Positions 57,125 through 64,000 of a DNA stretch of 64,000 nt are shown here, piece after piece. Source of the stretch: Trissonchulus latispiculum (Eukaryota > Nematoda > Enoplea > Enoplida > Ironidae); assembly GCA_030248195.1 (NCBI GenBank), contig JASAND010021340.1, forward strand, positions 1 to 64,000. Reading direction: 5' to 3'. Position 1 is the first letter of the stretch. The number at the start of each line of letters is the position of its first letter. The translations under genes were made by a program, and so were the position numbers. Under the pieces are notes generated by a model. It was not told where the DNA came from. It did no database searches and worked only from the letters and a program-made list of their open reading frames with translations.

Positions 57125-59515
57125 GGGCCGGTGTTATCAAGCATCTCAACCCGGGTTGAAACCTGAACCCGGGTTGAAATTAGGGTTGAAAACTTCAACC
57201 CAATGTTATCAAAATAGGGTTGAATAAACCCGGGTTGAAATAGCAGGGTTGGGGTTGAAATCTGGGTTGAGTTCCAACCCAATGTTATTATTAAATTTGG
57301 GTTGAAACTTTGGGTTGGTTTTAGGGTTGAAATGGCTGAATCTCAACCCTCCTCAGCTAGGAGGGTTGAGATTTCAACCCGGCTTGAGATAATGGTGAGT
57401 AGAGTTGTGCGGGGGACCGGTGGTGGGGCTGGCCCCCGGGGGGCCGGCCCCGGGGGCCGGCCCCCCAAACGGCCCGGCCCCCATTTTATTTTCGGGGGCC
57501 GGCCCACGGCCCGGCCCCCCAAATCAGGGCGCCGGGCCCAACACGGCCCCGGGGGCCGGCGTCGGTCACGGCCCCCAAACCGGCCCCCATTTCGATTTCA
57601 TGTGGAAAGTATTAATTTTTCCAATACTAATGTAGTAAATAAAGGTGTTGGTAGCTATTATTTAATTTCAGTTTTGGCAAACTATCAGATTTCATCTTAT
57701 ATTAATAGCTTCTTGGATGGAAATACTTTGGAAAAATTATTGTCGAAACAAAGTAGTAATCGGAACTCAGATCTTATCTATCAAGATGCATGGAATGTGT
57801 GCTCTATGTTAGGATCAGTTTCTATATTCCCTGACTCAATCCTTCAGTCTTGAGGTTTTTGTGGAAGCTATAGGAAGTTTTGTAGCTTTTTAAGCGATCC
57901 TTTCACAGAAAAGGTTCGCTATTTACCCAATCTCATAATTTTAAATTGCAATGGATTGCACATGCAAAGACGACTATTTTGATACAAGATAATGTAGTAT
58001 ATAATTATGCTAATTCTAGCTGTAACTTAACATTAGAAATTAACATGGAAACTTGCCATATTTTAAGAAAAACCCGTCGTGTTGTATATCATTCGAAAGC
58101 TCTTGACGAGGCGAACTTAATGGTGTACAAATATGGTTTAGCGGAAAAAAGTAATTTTTCCGTAATAGCTATTATAGCTATTCGAATTGATCGGCTTAGT
58201 TCCTTTACCACTGAATCCACTAAGTCAACTCCTTTCGAATAATATTATGCAACATGATAGGTTTCGCATAAAATTTTAAAAATTTCCTTGTTAATTCTGT
58301 GTTAGTTCGCAGCAATAATTAGCTTAATCACCTCATTATTTTATACTAAAACAATCATTTTTACAACACGTCTATCCATTGCAATTGAAAATAACGAAAT
58401 TGGCAAACTAACGATCCTTTTCTGTGAAAAGTTAGCTTAGGTGAGACCTTAGCATAGTGACAAAACGACTCCGGCAGGGAGTACATTCCAGTTTGTTTAT
58501 TCTGACTTCTATAATTTCTTTCTACTCTAATCTACTAGTCTAGTTTATTTCTTGCGCCACTGCACTGGCAGGATGGGTTAACTTGGAGATGTAGTGTGAA
58601 AACAACATATTGGAGTCATTTATTTCTCCAGAGCCAAGAAAATAACGCAAACTTGCGACGTAGGATAAAACTATGCAAAAATTACTATTTTCAAATCATT
58701 ATATTGATAAGGAAAATTTTTCTGGCATTGGGGCCGCGGGGGCCGGTGGTGAACTCGGCCCCGGGGGCCGATGTCGATCACGGCCCCGGGGGCCGGTGGG
58801 GGGGCCGGCCCCCCGGGCCGGCCCCCCAAATGAAGTGGCCCGGCCCACGGAACGGCCCCCCAATTTGGGGGGCCGGGGGCCGGCCCCGGCCCCCCTTTTT
58901 TCGTATTTAGCACAACCCTAATGGTGAGCCATCCTTTTGTTCTAGTTTTACCAATTGGCCATAGCTGACGAACGCCACTAGGAATATATATATATGCTAG
59001 TTTTAAAAACTTAAATATTTTCATAAAACATGGCATGAAGAAGTCCAAACAAAAACACGATATAAATAAAGTCAAGAGCCGATCAAGGTGAAGTGAAATG
59101 TTGACCCAGTCTTGTTCATAAATTTGTTCCTGGACTTTTGTGACCACAGTGAGTGTCTTATTTGCTAATATATCAACACATGATAAACGAATGAATTGCA
59201 TAATGACCTATTTGTTCTTACATAACTTGTTGCGTTTATAGCAATCTTTCGTTACACGCTTTCAAATAGTCGGACCAGTAGCATTCTTCACGCTAGACCA
59301 GTAGCATTCTTCACGCTAAGGCTCTTTTTGGGTTGAAAACTGGGTTCAAATTGGGGTTGAAACAGTTCAACCCGGGTTAAGCTAACCCAACCCCAAAAAT
59401 GTTTGATAACATTGGATTGAGCAGCGGGGTTTAACCAACCCGGAAATTTTAGGGTTGAACCCAAAAATGGGTTCAACCCGGGTTGAACTCAACCCGATTT
59501 TGATAACATTGGCCC
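57125..59515. mobile_element. TIR element with CAACCCGGGTTG arrays (PIF/Harbinger-like ends)
   Basis: The ends are GGGCCGGTGTTATCAA and inverse TTGATAACATTGGCCC, with a 3-bp duplication CAG at 57122-57124 and 59516-59518. A 3-bp TSD with GGGCC ends suggests PIF/Harbinger. GGGTTGAA/TTCAACCC repeats and the self-complementary CAACCCGGGTTG fill both ends (57147-57385 and 59330-59500). A hAT-like element (57400-58920) is nested inside. No transposase seen. Confidence 0.75.
57400..58920. mobile_element. hAT-like non-autonomous element with GGCCCCGG arrays
   Basis: Ends TAGAGTTGTGC and GCACAACCCTA; exact 8-bp TSD ATGGTGAG (57392-57399 and 58921-58928). Very GC-rich arrays of GGCCCCGGGGGCCGG units lie at 57415-57590 and 58730-58895, with an AT-rich interior. 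The frames across the arrays are low-complexity; the interior frame 57946-58242 has no family that I recognise. Confidence 0.85.
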
Positions 59516-59518
59516 CAG

Positions 59519-59760
59519 GAGACTGCCCCGCAAGGTCACGCCGTGGGCAGGACCGAAAGGGCAGGAGGGGTGGTTGGACGAACCTCCCCTCTTTGTTTGG
59601 GTTGACAGAGACTGGTAATTTGCCGGGGTGCGGCACTTCATCGCCGGTGGGGGTCTGTCCGCCTTGGTAGAACCTGCCAGGGACTAAGTCCCGGACAGCA
59701 TAGCCTCAACACGCCCCCGTTGCCACTCTCCCACCACGATGAGGCCACAGGTTGAACTTG
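59519..59760 (-). other. Probable 5' remainder of the minus-strand LINE
   Basis: GC-rich DNA, with composition like 54.2-57.1 kb, continuing on the far side of the TIR insertion. It is most simply the 5' end of the second LINE, displaced by the 57125-59515 element. No protein motif is visible. Confidence 0.4.
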
Positions 59761-59764
59761 AAAT

Positions 59765-60850
59765 AGATCCCATCTATTTTTGATATTTATGAATGGTATG
59801 GAAGAAAATTTACAGTATATAACAGCCAAAGTTTTGCCGATGATACGTAATCTTATATCACTCATCTATCTCCTTTTCCTTATAGCCACAACTATATGCA
59901 GTCTGACATTGACATTGCTATTTAGAGTAGTCGTAAGCTCAAAGTTGTTTTTTATAAATATAATGTAATATATTCAGGTTGGAACAACGATGAGCTCACT
60001 TACTGGTTTGGTGCAAATGTAATAAATAAGGTAATGGAAACAAAATAGCAGTTCTTGTTTCGAATGATCTAAAATTGGTTAAGCATATAGCTATAGCACA
60101 TCTTGCTAATACAGGCTTCAATAAATTTGGTTTTTAGAAAGTTTCAATCAAGGTCTATTCCTTTCTTAATTAAGTTATATCATCTCACTTTTGTCAGGTC
60201 TAATTTGGAATATGCCAGTGTTATTTAAAGTCCGCATCTCCAAAAGGACATAAGTTTATTAGAACGAGTTCAAACATTATTCTTTAGATGGTTACCTGGT
60301 ATGTTCGGGTTCAATTACGAGCAGCAGTTAAGTCTGCAGCAGTTACCTTGTACACTGGTGACTAGAAGAATTCATAAACACCTGATTTTAACTTACAAAA
60401 TATTTAATGATTTGATTAACTTGAACTTGAACGCCTTTTTCGATTTTAGTAGTGCAAGTAGCCAGAGGTCACCCTCTCAAAATCACCGAAATCACTTCTG
60501 AACTTTCTCGCTTAGATATATTTTAGCAGCAGAGTTTCTAAAATTTGGAATAGTCTGTCTACCGAAGTTGTTCTCGGTCCAACCGTGGCTAGTTTCAAAA
60601 GTCGACTTTCGAGTTTTCGATTTAACGTAGAAATAGGTGGTCGAGTAGTTGCAGTCGATAACCGGCCCAGCTCGACCATCGTCAGTCGCTAAGTACCTGT
60701 CCTTCACTGCAGTTTTTTCGTAATGCAATTATGTGTGAACTGTGAATTATCCGTTTTAAATTGACGTATATGGGTATTTTGTATTACTTGTTTCTACCTT
60801 CCCGTGTTGTGTTGGCTGGCAATAAACATAATACCTAATACTAAAGATCG
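59765..60850 (+). pseudogene. LINE-1st copy ORF2: reverse transcriptase end and 3' tail
   Basis: The RT catalytic FADD motif is at 59833-59844, followed two codons later by a stop. Downstream, SNLEYASVI (about 60190), LLERVQTLFFRWLPGMFG (about 60259) and RRIHKHLILTYKIFNDL (about 60367-60415) are the usual C-terminal landmarks of CR1/Jockey-type ORF2. A short basic and serine-rich tail follows to about 60690. It is the continuation of 52725-54235. Confidence 0.8.
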
Positions 60851-61204
60851 GCTGTCTATATATAACTAGTAAGTCAGAAAAATTGACTTGTGTTGCTTGT
60901 TGCATACATTGTGTTGCTGTTGTACCAGGTGTTCCAAGCTGGTTTACCAATATTCGCTGGTTGCATGCACACATACGTTGTTGCGTGGTTCTGTCGTAAT
61001 AGTAGTATCTTTTGAAGCTGTTTGGAAAGAAATCTATGATGTAGGATGTTTAGACTATTTCCAGATCAATGTTAAGGTTGTTCGAGATTAGACTTTGGTT
61101 CGGGTAGACTCTCAGAGTTAGAGTTTTGTTTTGAAGAGCCGTTCGGGTTCTGTTCTTGAAAAGTGCTGTTGTTGCCGGATTTCGAAGTAAAGACGGCGCG
61201 TTAT
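60851..61204. other. Short LINE-derived fragment and unassigned DNA
   Basis: About 33 bp at 60929-60963 (encoding GVPSWFTNIRW) match the second LINE near 56890-56920 in opposite orientation. The rest shows no feature. Confidence 0.4.
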
Positions 61205-62100
61205 TTATTACAGTTGGCGTCGTTGATTATTTTTTGATGTGAAAGCTTGACTACTTGCCTCCACCGTGGCGGTAATTAAGTCCCTGGTATTGTCGTCATC
61301 GAAGTGTTGAGATTCTTGGTTCCAGCAGACATGCTGAGATAATTTGCGAAATCCCCAGCCTTGTTTTTTGTTGCAGCCATTGTCATTTTTGGCTTTTAAG
61401 GTAGGAATAAGCCTCAGTGGACCAGCATTGTTGATCCCCTGAGTGTCCTCCACAGGCCGGGGATGCCATGCTAAGTCAATTTGAAGTGGGTCGGTGCCGT
61501 TCGTAAAGCTTCTCGTCGCGACTAGTTTCTGCTAGATGGATCTGCACATGTGGGTTCGCAGGTGGCAGAGAGCTGCATCTTCGATTCTGCTCAGTTTCTT
61601 CCTGATGGCGCTGCGTAATTTCTCTTTATTAGGGTTTTCCATGGTCGAAAGCTCTCCCGCTTCTTAGGCACAGTTTTCGGGATGCAGTCGTAGGCAGAAC
61701 TTCATCTTCCCTCTTTTGCCATAGTTGTAGATATGAACGGTTGGAGTGCTGCTTTGGTTCGGATCTAGCACATGCTCAATGATTCCCTGGTTTTCTATCA
61801 GTGGCTGTAGTTGTTGTTTGTAGCGGTCCTAGTCAGCCTGGTTTCCCCTGAAAATTGGTTCAGGTGGCGGCGGACCATGGAATGCCATGTTGGAGGTTGT
61901 CCAATGGTCGTTTCTTTCAATAGCTATAGTTGTACCATCACAGCATGAGCAGATTGCTTCGGAAACCAGGTTCAAGTCGAGTACACCTTCTGGCACTAGG
62001 TCCTGTGGTCTGGCCTAGTGCAGGACGGTCAGTTCACTGTCTTCAATGTATATGCGCTGAGTTGCTGAACGCTGACAGGCGTTGTTTTCGCTGACCAGAA
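61205..62100 (-). pseudogene. Coding-like minus-strand remnant, unidentified
   Basis: One minus-strand reading stays mostly open for about 900 bp with only a few stops, from about 62100 (RIYIEDSELTVL) through TTSNMAFHGPPPPEPIFRGN and KEKLRSAIRKKLSRIEDAAL to NNQRRQL at 61208. It is rich in charged residues and coding-like in composition. It is likely part of a retroelement ORF, perhaps ORF1 of a LINE, but I cannot name the family. Confidence 0.35.
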
Positions 62101-64000
62101 ATGACAGATGTCCTTGGGGTCACTAGCGATGATCACGTCATGGTACTTGGGTTCTACCCAGTTGAGCCGATTTTCGTTTATTCGTTCATCTTCCCGAGGA
62201 TTGTGGACATAAGCATAAGTAGTTTTCTGTTATTCTCGGTGAGGCTACTGCTTCTAGAGTTGTGGCAGGGAGATCTGCTTGAACCGTTAAGGAGTTCGTC
62301 TCGGACCCACAGTAGAACTCCACCGCCGTTACCGTTGGGCCGTTCCCTCCGTAGGGCTCAGTTGTTCTTTGGTGCAATGAGCTTGCTATTAGGTTTCAGC
62401 CATGTAGGGAGATGTGCCATGAGGAGATGCGCACAGAGTAAAGTTCTTGCTGTGATAACAGTGTACGCTTACTGTCACACTTTTACTATTATATACTCTT
62501 GTGAATACTAAATATTTGTTATGTCTGCTTTCCGCTTGTTTAGTGTGGTTTAATGTATCCCTTTTTAGTGCAAGTAATGGTAACACAGCTCAGAATCTCA
62601 GAATGTCTTTCTCATGATTTCTCAGAACGTCAGCTTAAGAACAGAACGGCTACAAGAAATTTCAGGGTTGTCAGTGTGAGACTGAGTATCACTGAAATAA
62701 ATTGACACATTTCTCACTTGGATCCTAAATTCAATTATGCCAGAGTTTCTATCAATATATCATTCCTGTCTCCTAAAGTTTAATTTACTTTACTGAGATC
62801 TGTGGGCACGTAATTTGTCAGGACTTACTCTGCTCATCTTTAAATGTCTCTTGCTGCTGAACCACAAATACACACGCCTTTGCAGTAGATATCCAAATTT
62901 TATATTCTAATGTGAACCATGTTATATAATTTTTGCAGTCTGATTTTAGATGATATTGTGGTTTACTTATAGAATCCGACTTGACTACATTAAAGCAAAA
63001 AGTAGCAAGCAAATTGTTGGAAAAAATGTAGGTATCACTTTTTGCACTTAAATATATTTGTGGGGCACTCCACTTCCATTACTCATCTTTTCACGATTCT
63101 GGACAGCTATATTTTCGCGGGTGTAACCGAGGTTGTGGCCCAACTGAACTGTCCTAATGGCCAAGCTTCGTTTTTGACAAAGATAACTGCTGTACTTTGG
63201 GTAGGGAAGGGATGGACTTTGACTTTGTCAATTACTATAATTTGGGATGGGGGTGCATGCCAAATGTCGTGGTGTACCTGCATGAACTCAATCAATTTTG
63301 CTGTTGCGCGCAACCAAACTTAGTTCTAAGATGCCTCTATTTTGATAAGAAAATTCAAGACCCTGGTTTGAAACGATCCGCAGAAAAATAACAGCTTCGA
63401 CCACTCCCATGCACGATAATGTCGTACGCCAGTAACTTTGCGAGGCTGCTGTGGACGCTGTGAGAAACAAATTAAATATTATGAAGGAGCCCAGTTACTA
63501 AGATGTGACAAAGTTTGAGCGAAATCGTCAAAAATTTATGTCATTAGTGTAATTTGGTATATCACCTTTAATGAGTCCTGTTCCATGTTGAACACAGAGT
63601 ACAATTTTTACACAGCTAAAAAATGATAAAAAAGAAACTAATTCGGTTCGAACAATCTCGTCTCCGGGCGAGATAAAAAGTTCCACTCTTCCAAAAGTTC
63701 CGACACCCTCTATTGAGTTAATAAATTTTTAATACAGACTTTCAACTGACTATATAAATTCAGTCGGTACAGAAGTGTGCAAATAGAATTTCCTTTATCA
63801 GTCTTATTATGATGCTGCTCAACACTCAGTTTTATGACAATTTATCTCACTTATAGCTGTGAAACGCTTGTGATTTATGGCTAAGAAAATTGTTAGTATG
63901 CATCCACATAAAAATGATGTTTATTATAGCTAAGTTTTACAATTTTGTAATGTAAGCGTTATCAACTATTAATGTATAAACGCTAACTTAGTTTTGGAGG
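62101..64000. other. Mostly non-coding right edge of the window
   Basis: AT-rich. A minus-strand frame at 63313-63107 looks mildly protein-like, but no domain is recognised and no splice partners were found. Nothing else to report. Confidence 0.35.

Noticed and set aside
57302..57853. 183-codon plus-strand frame rich in Gly, Pro and Arg
   Set aside because: It is a read-through of the GGCCCCGG subterminal array of a hAT-like element; low complexity, no domain.
58671..59201. 176-codon minus-strand frame
   Set aside because: Also crosses the GGCCCCGG array and runs out of the element; composition-driven.

Overview
This is eukaryotic, almost certainly invertebrate animal, nuclear DNA. Two spliced host genes with canonical GT..AG introns can be read, and the rest is dominated by transposable elements. 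Nothing prokaryotic was seen (no operons, rRNA, CRISPR array or dense coding). Phylum cannot be fixed from this window.

Region 1-17.4 kb holds two convergent host genes. On the plus strand is the 3' half of a NO66/RIOX1-type ribosomal oxygenase gene (exons between 662 and 6426; the 5' part lies before the window). On the minus strand is a whole FOXJ2/3-type forkhead gene (start codon at 17309, proposed stop at 6919). Their 3' ends lie about 490 bp apart. The last intron of each is packed with non-autonomous DNA transposons, several with exact target-site duplications (TSDs).

Region 17.4-26.3 kb is AT-rich and non-coding. It holds a foldback element, a tRNA-like SINE head, hairpins, a perfect six-unit heat-shock element (23322-23349) and a four-copy 79-bp tandem repeat carrying octamer motifs (25101-25416). 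Region 26.3-33.7 kb is a decayed minus-strand Ty3/Gypsy-like retroelement: reverse transcriptase, RNase H, integrase, then an OTU-type cysteine protease, then two unrecognised frameshifted ORFs. It is cut off at its 5' side near 33733, and no LTR pair was found.

Region 33.7-46.8 kb is a field of C/G-run-rich repeats, (TA)n microsatellites and nested terminal-inverted-repeat (TIR) elements. One of them carries a 289-bp GC-rich coding-like insert with a 9-bp direct repeat. Region 46.8-60.8 kb is a plus-strand LINE broken twice: first by a roughly 5-kb inverted-repeat composite, then by an opposite-strand LINE that itself received a TIR element with a hAT-like element inside. The last 3 kb has only weak coding-like remnants.

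A recurring theme is non-autonomous DNA elements whose ends carry arrays of short, often self-complementary motifs (GGAACC, GGCCAA, TTTTTTCCGG, CAACCCGGGTTG, GGCCCCGG, GCGGGAAA), each family with its own motif. All calls come from reading the sequence; no database search was run.
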